DNA from: Iris pallida
Taxonomy: Eukaryota; Streptophyta; Magnoliopsida; Asparagales; Iridaceae
Length of the DNA: 64,000 nucleotides
Reading direction: 5' to 3'
Assembly: GCA_029216955.1 (NCBI GenBank)
Contig: JANAVB010007000.1
Location: 967,501 to 1,031,500, forward strand
Shown here: positions 1 to 11,481 of the stretch, piece after piece
Numbering within the stretch: the first letter of the stretch is position 1
How the letters are laid out: the number at the start of each line of letters is the position of its first letter
Translations under genes and position numbers: made by a program
The notes under the pieces: generated by a model
The model's database searches: none
Told to the model about the DNA's origin: nothing
Seen by the model: only the letters and a program-made list of their open reading frames with translations

Positions 1-1042
1 AAAAAAAACTTACATTTTAAAGGAAGCAGTCGTTAGATGGGACCTCAAGAGAAACAAAGATGAGAAAGAAGAAATATGGTAGGGTATTAGTAGTTGTAAT
101 GTTTTTCTATAAGGATATAAATGGAAGGAAAAAATAGAAATCCTCAAAATACCCCTATGTTGGGTGTTTATAAAGACACAAAATTACATTGCACTGTTTT
201 ATTTTATTTTATTTTTATTTTTATTTATTTTTTGGGTGGGAGGGGGGGGGGGGGGGGGGGGGGGGGTTTGAGCCGACCAAAACTAGTGGCTCAAAAAAAA
301 TTACCGAAACAATTTTTTTTAAACATTTCAAAAAAAACCCGGCCTAAAAACTTTCCAAAACCGGTGAAAGTACCATCGCCAAACAGACCCTAAAGGATTT
401 TTATTTATTGTACAAATTGGAATTGGTGCAAAATAAAGTAATAAATTGCTCATGGCTCTCGAGTTATGTGTCTCTCTCCCGTAACTCATGGCAAAGAGAG
501 CTAATCTAGTCAGCCAATATGGGTCTCTTTTCTGTAACTCATGCCCATGTCTTGGTGGCCCCATGGTCTCTTTTGGCAGGATCATGGTTACCTGAATTCA
601 CCATGTAGTTAGCTTTCCGCGATTCGGGAACATACGTTCTAGAACACATAATATCGATGAATTGAATTGGAACGTGAAAATTTGATGTTCCAACAAGAAA
701 ACAGAACATATACTTGGCCTTACAACCAAGCTTTTAAAGGAAGGAAAAAAGTGTTGGTTTTAGTTATTTCTTGTTAAAAGGTTTAGAACCTAATAGTTGC
801 CTTCCAACCAAGCTTTTTTTTCCTGTTTTGATTTCTTATGATGCTATATTATGGTACTTGATTATTTTTGAATCTTAAGTATAGATTATTTATAATGTTA
901 CATATTTGTTCCTTGAGAATGTTTCAAGTTTCAGATAAACGTATAATATCTTGCATACGCATTTCCAATACGCATATCAGGATCTGTTGTGTACCTAGTT
1001 TCCGTGTTCTTTCCACGTTCTGGAGCATTCCATGTTCTAAGT
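1..1042. other. Intergenic, no gene seen
   Basis: No open frame here has recognisable protein content. The only striking feature is an uninterrupted G run at about 241-266. The segment after it ends with a sequence like the edge of a Tourist-type MITE (CAAACAGACCCTAA at about 379-392), but no partner repeat was found. Confidence 0.5.
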
Positions 1043-1787
1043 TGTTATAATTTGTTAGACTTGACAAGAAAGAGAGCAAACAAAAGCACATGGAAGCACG
1101 ATATTTTTACGTGGGAAATCCTTTCGATGTGAGATTGAAAAATCACGGGTCCTAGTCCAAAAAGTTTGTCATCCATTTTAAAAATGATGAGATTACAAGT
1201 ATTTTTCTCTAAGACACTAGAGGATCACCAATATATAGTTCTTCACTTCAAGAGTCGATTACAATAGGAATAAGCTCACTGACGCAACTGTTGTCCTTGG
1301 TTGGTGCCAGGAGCCTGAGCTGGGGTGGGCTAGAGTGGATTAGGGTGGACTAAGTATAGTTTGACTCATAAAAAAATTACAAAAAAAAATTTATATATGA
1401 AAAATAAATCAAATTTTTTTTTTCGGGTTGGCTCTAAGTATAGATTGACTTACAAAAAATTACAAAAAAATTTATATATGAAAAATAAATCTTTTTTTTT
1501 GGGTGGGCTGGAGCCCACCCCAGCCCTTCACATCGGTCCGCCCATGCTCGTTACCATAAGTGGATGGAATTAGATTGCTTGGATGTTGGATGCAATGCCT
1601 TGAGGGTGAACGAAGGAGCCCCTTATATAGACTCAAGTGACCATAGGTCTTCCTATTGCATAGAATATAATACATATCTTTTCGTCTTCCTAAAAAGTTG
1701 TTCTATCTTCTAAGAAAGCTTTTCGTCTTCTAATGTATTATTGTTGGACATGACCATATTCACCCATAAGGAATGAGATTCCCAACA
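1043..1787 (-). repeat. 3' LTR of the outer copia, with an internal insertion
   Basis: It matches 19373-19831 from the GAGAGCAA block through GGATGCAATGCCTTGAGGG to the CCCAACA end. It is longer than its partner because about 310 bp (roughly 1255-1570) are present only here. That extra part contains a tandem near-duplicate (about 1349-1431 and 1434-1510) and a GGGTGGGCTGG/CCCACCCCAGCC hairpin. Confidence 0.75.
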
Positions 1788-1852
1788 AACTCTTTCTCAC
1801 GACTTCCGAGGAGGGCACCATACCTGCAAGTTGTCTATATATCTTGTGCTTG

Positions 1853-2247
1853 CAGTATTCTAAATGGCGGCCGTCTAGTCCGTCTAGGCGAGGCGGTCTA
1901 TCTCCGCACCGCTTTTCGGTAGGCAGTGGAGTAGGCGGCCAACGGAGGTTGGCGGCATAGGCGGAGGTGAGGCGGCGTAGGCGAGCGCCTAGGCGGAGCC
2001 ATACCTAACAAGATATTTTGGGAAAAAATGTTTTGTAATTATGGGCCTATGGTTCACTTTTACAAAACTAAAACTTTATAAATCTTCGTTCTACAACTTA
2101 GTTATGCATGGAACAACCTTAAAATATGCATATTATGCAAGAAACAGTGGTAAAATAGTATAAAAAAATGTTCAAAATGTATCGACGGCCTAGGCAGTAG
2201 GCGGACTCTCTCCGCCGCGCACCCGCCTACCGCCGTTTATAACCTTG
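1853..2247. mobile_element. hAT-type MITE, GGCGG-rich
   Basis: The 395-bp element has inverted ends, CAGTATTCTAAATGGCGG on the left and CAAGGTTATAAACGGCGG read inward from the right. It is flanked by a perfect 8-bp TSD, TGTGCTTG, at 1845-1852 and 2248-2255. An 8-bp TSD with ends starting in CA is characteristic of hAT transposons. The subterminal regions are runs of AGGCGG/GGCGGC. There is no coding capacity. It sits inside the outer copia. Confidence 0.85.
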
Positions 2248-2263
2248 TGTGCTTGTTCTTGGT

Positions 2264-3560
2264 CAACGACTTATCATCATATTTGAACCATGCTTGTTAG
2301 TATGGATCTTATGAAGCTTCAACATATTATTCTCAAGCATGTCGCGAATCCAGTAGTAACAAACATTGATGTACTTAGACTTCGAGTGGAAATTGAGGTT
2401 CTTTGCTAGATAGATAGTACTCTAACTTTCACAGTGAATAACAAACATACTTTGTTCAACAATCAGTTCCTTCAAGAACCTCTTCATCCATACTATCTCC
2501 TTCAGCCACTCGGTCACTGTACTGTACTCGGGTCTCAGTAGTAGACAGGACAACGCACACCTGCAATCTGGACTGCCATAACACAACTCTCCCCACAAAA
2601 GTGAACATAGTATCTTGAGGTCGACTTCCTCGAGTCGATGTTGCCCACCATATCTGCATAAGTATATTCTTCTGGCTTACAAACAAGAGTCTGATGTGCC
2701 TCGGAGATGGCGAAGTATCAATTTAACGACCGACCAATGCTCCTTGCCTAGATTCGCAAGGAACCGACTAATGACACGAGCTGTGTGTGCATTGTCAGAA
2801 CTCATGCAAACTATAGCGTACATCAAACTTTCAACATCAGATGAATAAAAGACTTTTTTCATCTCTTCCTTCTCCTCCACGGTCGAAGGGCTATGTCCTG
2901 AGCCGAGTTTGAAGTGATGTGCGAGCGGGATAAAAACTAACTTTGCTTGGTCCATCCTGAACCTTGCAAGTATCTTCTTAATATAATTGATAGCCATAAA
3001 AAAAATTTGTACTCCTATCACGAGGGATCTCCATTCCCAAGATTTGCTTTGTTGGACCCAAGTCAATTGCAAAGCACTTAACTCGGTCTTCAACTTGTCA
3101 AACTTGTTAGCATCCTCGTCAATGTACAATATAAGATAATGAAATCATCTTTTGAGAATCTCTTAACGAAAACACAATAATCAAAGGCGGTTAGAGTTAC
3201 CCATGTTCAACCATAAATGATTTGAACGTTTTATACCACTGTTGAGGAGCTTGTTTCAGGCCATATAAGTTCTTGCGCAGACGACCAACTAGACTCTCCT
3301 TGTCTCTAACCGCAATCCTTCAGATTGTACCATGCAAATCTCTTCCTCCAAATCATCATGAAGGAAGGCAGGCTTCATGTTCGACTTCCTAGTCCATGCT
3401 AGTTGCTAGTGATAACACAATTCAGATAGATGTCATCCTGAACGTTGGCGTTAATATCTCTTTGAAATCAATATTCATCTTATGTTCGAAACCTTTCACA
3501 ACTAGCCTCGCCTTGTAACGTGATTGTGAGCTGTTGCATTCCTACTTTAGCTTGAACACC
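2264..3560 (-). pseudogene. Outer copia reverse transcriptase and RNase H remnant
   Basis: On the minus strand, 3129-2677 encodes the copia RT C-terminal region: YIKKILARFRMDQAK, then a LMYAIVC block, then GKEHWSVVKLILRHLRGTSD. Just downstream, in another frame, is an RNase H piece (ADMVGNIDSRKSTS, about 2640-2600). Upstream, at about 3300-3220, is the LYGLKQAP-type block in a further frame. The many frameshifts and stops make it non-functional. Family knowledge: this order (RT then RNase H at the element's 3' end) is diagnostic of copia. Confidence 0.85.
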
Positions 3561-4926
3561 CATTTATTTTTCAAGAATTTTTTTTCCTTGGGTAACTAGA
3601 CCAACTCAAAAGTGTAGTTCTTACTTAAGGATTCTCTCTCTTCTCGTATAGCTTCCCCCAATCAGTCTTTGTTTGCGCATTCTCGGACTTCATGTAAATG
3701 TCTCTCCTGCATAAGAAAGCAAAACATACTCCTTGCTAGAGTATCTTGTCGATGTCCGTTGTTCTCTTGTTGACTTCCTTGGTTTTAGAACTTCATGTGA
3801 CTGGACTGGAGGTGACCCTACCTCCTCATGGTCATTCTGACCGATATCCACCTCATCATCACCGATCTCGCCCGCACACCTCCCCGGTCATCATGCACCT
3901 GGGGAGGAGGCAGTGGGTCCACATCTTCGGTCACTTCTGGAGAGGATTGTGATGTCGGCTTCTTTTCTTGTTGTCTTTGAGGGTTTGATCTTCAAAGAAG
4001 AACACATCTTGTCTGCTAACAAGCTTATTACTTTTTATATTCTACAACCTGTATCCAAATCATCATGTATCCGTGGAAAATACACTGCACTGCTTTACCT
4101 TGGTATGAAGCTTTTCCCTTTGATCCTTGGTACGTGCTCAAATGCACAACAAGAGAACACCCTTATATACTTGTAGGACCCTTTCCTCTCCAAACCTTCT
4201 TTGGTGCCTTATCGGCCAAAGGAATTGATGGAGAGACATTCACCACATCAATGACGAACCTAAAATGACTTTGGCATCTTTGCTTCTGATAGAATACTTT
4301 GAATTCATTCCACAATGGTCCTGTTCATTCGCTCGGAAATACCGTTTTGTGGGGATGACTTCGTACAAGTCCTCTCCTGCCCTTATGCCATGACTCTTGT
4401 TGTACTCTATCAAACGCTCCAATAAACTCCAGACTGTTATCAAGAAAATGCACTTGAGAGACCTCGTCGTCTCCCACTCAACCATGGGATGAAACATCTT
4501 GAAGATGTCCACAACTGACTCTTCTGCTTCAGCGCATACGTCTGTGTCATCTTGGGAAGTCGTCTATGAAGGTAACAAAGTAGATGTTACCGTCAAGGGA
4601 TCTATCCCTCATTTCTCAAACGTCAGATTAAACCTTCTCCAAAAAACAACTCTTTCTACAAGATACACGCTTGACAAATGGATCACGATTTTGCTAGTCA
4701 GCCAAACAATGTACACATGAGCTCAAATGTGTACATTTTCAAGCGGGTAGGAAAATTTTCTTGGCAAGTGCATGTAGGCCTCTCTCGCTAATATAATCGA
4801 GTCGCCGATGCCCTTGCTCCATGCTGATTCTTGTTCAACAATATCCACCATGGCTTTACAAACTTGGTTGACGCCTTGTAGAGAGTGCAACACTTTTTTC
4901 CACCTGCCACAACGAGGGATCCCTTG
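3561..4926 (-). pseudogene. Outer copia integrase remnant
   Basis: Minus-strand fragments read as pre-integrase (CKAMVDIVEQES, then a degraded histidine block, about 4900-4760) and as the integrase core and its C-terminal side (about 4512-4240, including SLLERLIEYNKSHGI). Frames change repeatedly. The remnant is cut at 4927-4931 by the younger copia insertion, and the outer element resumes at 10692. Confidence 0.7.
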
Positions 4927-4931
4927 GTATG

Positions 4932-5052
4932 TGTAGAAAATAATAGTTGGATAATTTTATTGATGGACTACTTCACTACTTATAGGGAGTCCAGCTCCTC
5001 TACATACTACATATTCCGATGTGGGACTAAAGTCCCTTATTGATTCTCAACA
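4932..5052 (-). repeat. 3' LTR of the Ale-like copia
   Basis: It is the left copy of the 121-bp LTR. On the minus strand it starts TGTTGAG and ends TCTACA, with a GTCCCACATCGG motif common in plant LTRs. Confidence 0.95.
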
Positions 5053-5059
5053 CTCCCCC

Positions 5060-6478
5060 TCAAGATGGACGATAGATATTGATCATCCCCATCTTGTTAC
5101 ATAGCTTCGACAGACTTAATGAACTAAGACCCTTAGTCAGACAGTCTGCAACTTGTTCTTCTGAGCGGACATGGTCAATCTTCAGTATCCCTTGTTCCAG
5201 CTTCTCCTTGATGAAGAATCGATCAATCTCGATGTGCTTCGTTCTGTCGTGCTGAACTGGATTGTTAGCTATACTTATTGTAGCTTGACTATCGCTCAGA
5301 AGACACAATGGTGCTCCCTTGTCTAGCTTCAACTCTGTCAGCAACGCTTTCACCCACAGCAACTCTAACACTCCCAGAGCCATTGCTCTGTATTCTGCTT
5401 CAGCTGTCGACCGTGCTACCACAGACTGTTTCTTGCTTCTCCATGAGACCAGATTTCCTCCTACAAAAACACAGTATCCCGTGGTAGACCTTCTGTCGTC
5501 TATGCAGCTTGCCCAGTCTGCATCACAGTATCCCTCAACTTCTATGCGTCCATTCTTCTTGAACCATAGCCCCTTTCCCGGTGTTCCTTCCAGATATCTC
5601 AAGATCTGAAATACTGCTTCCATATGACCCTTTCTTGGATCATGCATGTAGCGACTCACTACACTCACCGCAAATGATATATCAGGGCGAGTGTGCCCCA
5701 GATAAATCAATCTTCCTACAAGTCGTTGATATCTTTCACGATCAACTGGCTCTCCTGCTTCTGCTCCCAACTTGCACTTCTGGTCAATTGGAGTGACTGC
5801 TGCTTTGCATCCTAGCATCCCTGTCTCCTTCAGCAGATCTAGTGCGTATTTTTTCTGTGAGAGAACAATTCCTTGTTCGCCTTCACACACCTCGATACCT
5901 AGAAAGTACCTCATCGCTCCTAAATCCTTCACCTCAAACTCCTTCGCGAGTTTTGACTTCAGCTTAGTGATCTCGACTTCATCATCACCTGTGATCACTA
6001 TATCATCCACATATACAGCAAGTATAGTGATGTGGCCTCTTGCATGCTGGAGGAAGACCGTATGATCTGCATTTGTTTGATGGTATCCCATGCCTGTAAC
6101 AGCCTTTCTGAATCTGTCAAACCAGGCTCGAGGAGATTGCTTGAGCCCGTATAGCGACTTCTTCAGTTTACACACCTTTCCTTGCGACGTCCCTCCGTTT
6201 GATTCCGTCGCGTAGCATCCTGGCGGGAGCTCCATGTATACTTCTTCTTGCAGGTCCCCATGAAGAAAGGCATTCTTCACATCCAGCTGGTACAGCTTCC
6301 ATCCATAGTTCGCTGCAATGGAGACCAGAGTTCTCACGGTGCTCATTTTTGCTACTGGGGCAAACGTCTCATCATAGTCTATGCCATATGACTGTGTGAA
6401 TCCTTTTGCAACCAACCTCGCCTTGTATCGCTCGACCTTTCCTTCTGGCGTCTCTTTTACCGTGTACACCCATTTGCA
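5060..6478 (-). pseudogene. Copia reverse transcriptase and RNase H (open, cut off by an upstream stop)
   Basis: About 470 residues are open without interruption. RT motifs in order are KARLVAKGFTQ, QLDVKNAFLHGDL, LYGLKQSPRAW and the catalytic YVDD in AVYVDDIVITG. RNase H follows with CDADWA, STTGY and the STAEAEYRA block, ending VADCLTKG. These are textbook copia residues and all look intact. The frame is continuous with the integrase section upstream, but a TGA at about 6479-6481 separates them (AAAGCTGTG-TGA-TGCAAA), where the family normally has Gly before CKW. The terminal stop overlaps the polypurine tract. Confidence 0.92.
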
Positions 6479-8152
6479 TCACACAGCTTTCTTCCCTTTG
6501 GGTAATGGAACCAGCTCCCATGTCTTATTTTTCTCCAGTGTCCCAAGTTCTTCCGTCATTGCAGCTTTCCACCTTGGATCTTTCTTTGCTTCCTGCCAAC
6601 ACTTGGGCAACGAAGTAGAGTCTAACGATGCAATGAAGGCTCGATAATTCGAAGAAATGTTAGAATAAGACAAGAAGTTGGCAATGTCATGTTCGTAATC
6701 ATCAAAACGAGCAGGAGCCTTACCCGCATTGATGCGAGAAGATCTCCTTAAGGGAGCAATAGGTGGTGGAGAGATCATACCATCTGAGTCGGAGAGATCC
6801 GCATCAGAATCCGAGTGATTCAGTGTGGGGACAACATCTTCAGGAGTTGGAGCAGGAGTAGACGAGGGACTTGGTACAGTAGGCACAGGGCACGGCATAG
6901 GCACAGTACTGGACTTCTGTTGTCTCCTTCTGTAGACTTGGAGCTCCTTTTCCCTTGTCTGTTGCTCCCCCTGCGTAACATATGTATCTTCTTCTTCTTC
7001 ATCTGTATCTGAGTCACTGTGCTCTCCCCCTTTCGTCCAGTTTTCTACAACCGGACACGGAACCGATCCGACGACCACATTTGGGCTTATTATCTCCCCC
7101 TCACACCGAACACCACCTGTGTTAGATGTGTCACCAAATGCTGAACCTTCATCCGAACCATAGTATGGTTCGAGTTCTCTGAATGTAACGTCCATGCTGA
7201 CAAACATCTTCCGCTCGACTGGACTCCAACAGGCATATCCCTTCTGAGTCGCCGTGTAACCGACAAATACACATTTAACTGCTCTAGGATCCAGTTTGTC
7301 AACGCCAGGCCTATTATCTTGGACAAAGCACACACATCCAAAAACTTTTGGTGGAACAGTGTATGTAGTTGTCCCAGTAAGCATCTCCAATGGTGTCTTC
7401 CAGTCCAACACTTGAGACGGCATTCTGTTGATGAGATACGAGGCCGTCAAAATAGCCTGCCCCCATAAGTGCTTCGGGACATTCATAGCCAGCATCATCG
7501 TCCGTGCGACTTCCAGCAGGTGTCTGTTCTTTCGTTCAGCCATACCATTTTGTGCCGGAGTATAAGCACATGAAGTTTGATGTAGTATTCCATGGGTAAA
7601 AAAATACTCAGCAACCTGCTTATTAGTATACTCCGTCCCATTGTCAGACCGGAAACACTTAATTTTAGCGCCATATTGTGTTTCCACCCGGCGATGAAAG
7701 TCCCGAAAAGCCTCAAGGACGTCACTTTTATTCTTCAGAAGGTAGACCCATGTCATGCGGGTATAACAGTCAATGAAGGTGATGAACCATCGAAAACCGT
7801 TAATTCCGGTTGTAGGACAAGGGCCCCATACGTCCAAATGTATCATGTCAAAAGCAGCTGAACTCCTATTTTCCGAGCTTACATACGAGCTTCTGGTATG
7901 TTTTCCCAACTCACAAGCATCACAAAATAACTTCTCTTTATCAGTCCTTTGATATAAGGACGGATACATTCGACTAAGAACTTGAACAGAGGAATGACCG
8001 ACGCGCTGGTGGTGGAGTAGCAAGTCGGCTTCAACACTGCGACAGGAAGCTTCTGGTGGTGCGGCTGCTACCAAGGATGCCAATGCGTTGTCCAGTCCAG
8101 TCCTGTCTAAATACCACAGTCCCTTATGCCATGTGCCAGTCCCAAGTCGTCG
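6479..8152 (-). pseudogene. Copia integrase section of gag-pol
   Basis: The HHCC zinc domain has HHQRVGHS and later CDACELGK. The catalytic core shows the DDE triad: D in DVWGPCP, D in FRSDNGTEY, and E in NGMAERKNRHLLE. A proline- and serine-rich linker and the start of the RT domain (ALEKNKTWELV-type block) follow. It lies in the same frame as the sections on both sides. It is bounded by a TGA at 8153-8155 after the protease and by the TGA near 6480. No frameshift is seen, so only nonsense changes break the polyprotein. Confidence 0.9.
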
Positions 8153-8857
8153 TCATGTCCCCTTCTCCTGAAAAGTCACCTTAGGAATGTCAAAGGAAAC
8201 AGTACAGTTAAGATCAAGTATAATGGCACTAATGGATAAAAGATTGACAGGAAAAGAAGGAGCATGTAAGACATTGGTTAGAGTGATGGAAGGGGTGCAT
8301 GCGACAGTGCCTGTACCCACTACAGGTCTGGATGTACCATCAGCGGTCTGAATACTCTCCGGCAATGGTAGGTGAGTATATCCCTGAAATGCATCACGGG
8401 ACCCCGTGACATGGCGAGATGCCCCAGAGTCCATAATCCATCCTGACTGATGGATAGAGGCAAGAGCACGTGGAGAATCATCGGTGCTGGTTTGGGCAAA
8501 GCAAGTGAGGTGATCTCCCGAGGATGAAGACGTCCCAGGACAGTCGACCGAACCCAGCTTTGTGCCTCGCAACTTCTCAAGGAACTCCCGCTCAAGCGGG
8601 GTTATTGCAGCCAGTTGATTCTCTCCCCCTTCCTCCGCCAGATTTGCTTTGTGTCTGTCCCTTCTACCGGCATATCCTCCTCTACCACCACGTCGGCCTC
8701 CACGACCCCGTCCTCGATCAGTAGACTGATTGCGCAATGGTTTTGGACAAAATCGGATGTAATGTCCGGAGTCACCACAATTGTGACAAACACCACCCAT
8801 AGAAGGAGGTTGATTGAAGGCAGCAAGGGCAGACTTTTCAACCGCGGCTGGCTCCCC
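8153..8857 (-). pseudogene. Copia nucleocapsid zinc knuckle and protease section
   Basis: It contains a perfect CX2CX4HX4C zinc knuckle (CHNCGDSGHYIRFC), an Arg/Gly-rich stretch, and the aspartic protease motif in WIMDSGASRHVTG. It is in frame with the capsid section upstream, but a TAG at about 8858-8860 (TCC-TCC-TAG-GGG) interrupts, and a TGA at 8153-8155 ends it before integrase. Confidence 0.9.
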
Positions 8858-9643
8858 CTAGGAGGAGCCCTTGTTGGGCATCAACTTCAGTCGAGCTTCT
8901 TCCTGGGTCATGACGGCTATAGCTTCTTCCAAGGTCGGAAGCGTGGATTGAGATAGGAGAATATTCATACGCTGCTCAAACACAGGGTGTAGTCCCTTCA
9001 GGAATTTCATCATACGCTGACGCGAAATATAAGCCAGAAACGTCTGAAAGTACTTTGCGAACGCCGGTTCGACTTGTGCAACTTCCATCCCAAGAGGATC
9101 ATAATGATCCAGATCAGACCAGTACTTCTTCAACAGGGCTGCGTACTCAGAGATGGTACGTTCGTCTTGGGCGACCCTATCGAGTTCATCCTGCAGTTGG
9201 AATACTCGCATAGGGTTGCCCGAGCCGGAGTACATATCTTTTAGAGTCCGCCATATATCAGCAGCAGCCTCCGTGGCCTCGACATTGCCCGACACCTGGT
9301 CGGTTAATGAGGCAGTCAACCATCCAGCCACGACGTTGTTGACAATCTCCCAAACAGCAAACTCCTTGGAGGAGTGATCAGCTGGCGCCGTGGCTTGGCC
9401 AGTGACATAGCCAACCAAACCACGTCCCTTCAGCGTCTGCATCGCCTGCCGCGACCACTTCAAGTAGTTGGACGTTCCTTCCAACTTCGTCTCCAGCTTC
9501 TCCAGCTTTCCCATTTTGTAGGGTGACGGATCCACATCAGTATGGATCACACGAGGGGTTGCCTCGGGTAATCTCTTGGATAAGATATCATCAACCAAGG
9601 CCTTCATCTCTTCGGCCGTCAGTTTGCCACTGATCGAATCCAT
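8858..9643 (-). pseudogene. Copia Gag capsid section
   Basis: The likely start is the ATG at 9643 (MDSISGKL); seven codons upstream are open but lack an ATG. Copia Gag features include the WSRQAMQTLKGRGL block, WRTLKDMYSGSGN and LQDELDRVAQDERTISEY. The frame runs to the TAG at 8858-8860, just before the zinc knuckle. Gag would form the virus-like particle. The stop means particle formation would need readthrough or help from another copy. Confidence 0.88.
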
Positions 9644-9670
9644 GGCTTCTTTAACTGTGAACAATATTCG

Positions 9671-9800
9671 TCGTCTTCTTCGTCGTCTTCTACGTCGGAG
9701 GCTGCAACGTCGGAGTCTACAACTTACCCAACTTCGTCGTCTTCGTCGTCTTCGACGTCTTCGTCGTCTTCGACGTCTTCGTCGTCTTCTTCGACGGCAG
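9671..9800. repeat. CGTCTTCTT-type trinucleotide-rich repeat
   Basis: Imperfect CGTCGTCTTC units lie in the leader between the primer site and the gag start. On the element's sense strand they read as GAAGACGACG. It may be a leader microsatellite expansion. Confidence 0.7.
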
Positions 9801-10023
9801 AGACTTTACGAATGCGCTACAAACTTGGCCAGCACCGGCATGCGCATGTAAAGTGAACACGTCAGGTCACCAGAGAAGACATGATCAGTCTCTGTAGAGA
9901 TCCCGATGTGAAGAAGGAATAACAAATAAAGCATTTGTTAGTTCCAAACGGCGTAAGCACGGAACAGAGTTGGTGCAAATAAAGATTTGACAGCCGTCTC
10001 TATTCGAAATACGCCGGTTTTTT

Positions 10024-10540
10024 TTTTTTTTTTTTGTTAAAAACTAGGGTTAGGGTTTGATGGGGCTGCTAGGTCTAGGGTTAGGATTTCCATGGCAAAA
10101 AGCTAGGGTTAGGGTTAGGTTTTGATGTGCTGGGGGGCGGGGTGCAGTGGGAGAGGGGGGTCGGGAGAGGGGGGGCGGGGCTGGTCGACTCTGCTCGGGG
10201 GGGTTCGGGGGGGGGGGGGGGGGGGGGGGGGGGGGTCAGGGGGGTTCTGCTGGGGGCGGGGTGCTGTGGGGGGTCGGGGGGGGGGGCGGGGGGAAGTCTG
10301 GTCGGGGCTGGTCGGGGAGGGTCAGAGGGGGGGGGGGGGGGATCTGCTGCGTCGGGGGCGAGGGGGGTGGGGTGGCTTGGAGGGGGGGTTTGTGGAGGGG
10401 GGGCGGCTTGGAGGAGGGGGGCGGCTTGGAGGAGAGGGGCGACAGGGAGTGGGGGGCCTGCTGGGTCGGGGGGGGGGGGGGGGGGGGGGGGGGCTGGGTT
10501 GATCCGCTAAATTTTTTTTTTTTTTTTTTGTAGAGAGAGA
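10024..10540. repeat. G-rich leader with telomere-like TTAGGG words
   Basis: A T run (10020-10035) is followed by several CTAGGGTTAGGG words (10044-10120). Then come about 400 bp dominated by long G runs on the plus strand (for example 10207-10236 and 10470-10492), a T run, and a (GA)n tract at 10533-10552. Long open frames here are Gly-rich artefacts. On the retroelement's sense strand this is C-rich leader. Confidence 0.75.
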
Positions 10541-10570
10541 GAGAGAGAGAGAGTTATGGCTCTGATACCA

Positions 10571-10691
10571 TGTAGAAAATAATAGTTGGATAATTTTATT
10601 GATGGACTACCTCACTACTTATAGGGAGTCCAGCTCCTCTACATACTACATATTCCGATGTGGGACTAAAGTCCCTTATTGATTCTCAACA
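10571..10691 (-). repeat. 5' LTR of the Ale-like copia
   Basis: It is the right copy of the 121-bp LTR, one mismatch from the left copy. The primer site lies immediately inside it at 10557-10570. The element's promoter should lie here. Confidence 0.95.
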
Positions 10692-10696
10692 GTATG

Positions 10697-11481
10697 CTTC
10701 CATTGTGCTTTACCAAAGGTGTTAATGTAGTCTTCCTTGTCCAACTTTTTCGAGAGATCACATTGAGGTGAAGATACTGGTATATGTCTCACATTCATGA
10801 GAACAACTTTGTAACCCAAACTGATCTCGCTCGGTATCACCAATCTCGATAATCCTCGACGTACCCTCGTTGTCCATCCTGGCAATGCCAAAGTCGTCAG
10901 CTTTGTAAGTAGAGAATAACTCCATGACGTGAGACATGCAATCATCTTTATAGGTCGATTTGTCAGAAACTGACCTACCTTGGCTGTAGCTGACGTTGCG
11001 TCTTCAGATTTAATCTCGACTTTACCTTTTTGCACGTTTGCTCTTTCTTGAACTTGCAACACTCCTTCAAATGTCCCATCTTCTTGCAATAAAAGCATTC
11101 AACATACTTCCTAGGCCTCAGCTTGCTTCGGGACCAACCTTGGTCATGATATTGCCTTTGCTGACTAATCCCCTTATTCTCTATGACAAGAGCTTCCTAT
11201 GATGACGAGGCCTCCAATGATTTTCTTTTTGTTCTTCATTAAGAAAAGTTATAAGGTTAATGCTAACCACATTGTCGGGTGCCGAGTTGCCCAGAGACAC
11301 TACCAATGTCTCGTAAATGTCTGACAAAGAATTATGCAATTTTCATAAAGGCGAATTGATTAACGATACTTTTTATCATTCATATGCTTTAGGATAGAAT
11401 CTTTTTTACTTGAGATTAACAAGCTTTCATATCAAGAAAGTCTTGTTACCCGCCATCTTTCTTTCATAAAGATTTTCCAAC
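10697..11481 (-). pseudogene. Outer copia gag C-terminal and protease remnant
   Basis: After the right TSD of the Ale-like element the outer copia resumes. On the minus strand near 11100-11056 there is an intact CX2CX4HX4C knuckle (CFYCKKMGHLKECC), followed by a lysine-rich tail and decayed protease-region sequence down to about 10697. The remnant is cut at 11481 by the second copia. Confidence 0.75.

Larger units (their letters stand above)
4932..10691 (-). mobile_element. Young Ty1/copia element with 121-bp LTRs (Ale-like)
   Basis: The two LTRs, 4932-5052 and 10571-10691, are each 121 bp and differ at one position by my reading (T versus C in the CACTACTTATAGGG neighbourhood). A perfect 5-bp TSD, GTATG, flanks it (4927-4931 and 10692-10696). 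A 14-base primer site for initiator Met tRNA (TGGTATCAGAGCCA on the minus strand) is at 10557-10570, and the polypurine tract GAGGGGGAG is at 5053-5061. The internal order is gag, protease, integrase, RT, RNase H on the minus strand. Very short LTRs and the RT sequence fit the Ale/Retrofit lineage; that assignment is inference. Confidence 0.95.

Noticed and set aside
2677..3129. A 150-codon minus-strand frame as an independent gene
   Set aside because: It is the RT C-terminal region of the decayed outer copia, and the sequence continues on both sides in other frames.
10122..10533. Three overlapping open frames of 126-128 codons rich in Gly
   Set aside because: They arise from G-run low-complexity DNA in a retroelement leader; all three frames are open, which is a composition effect.
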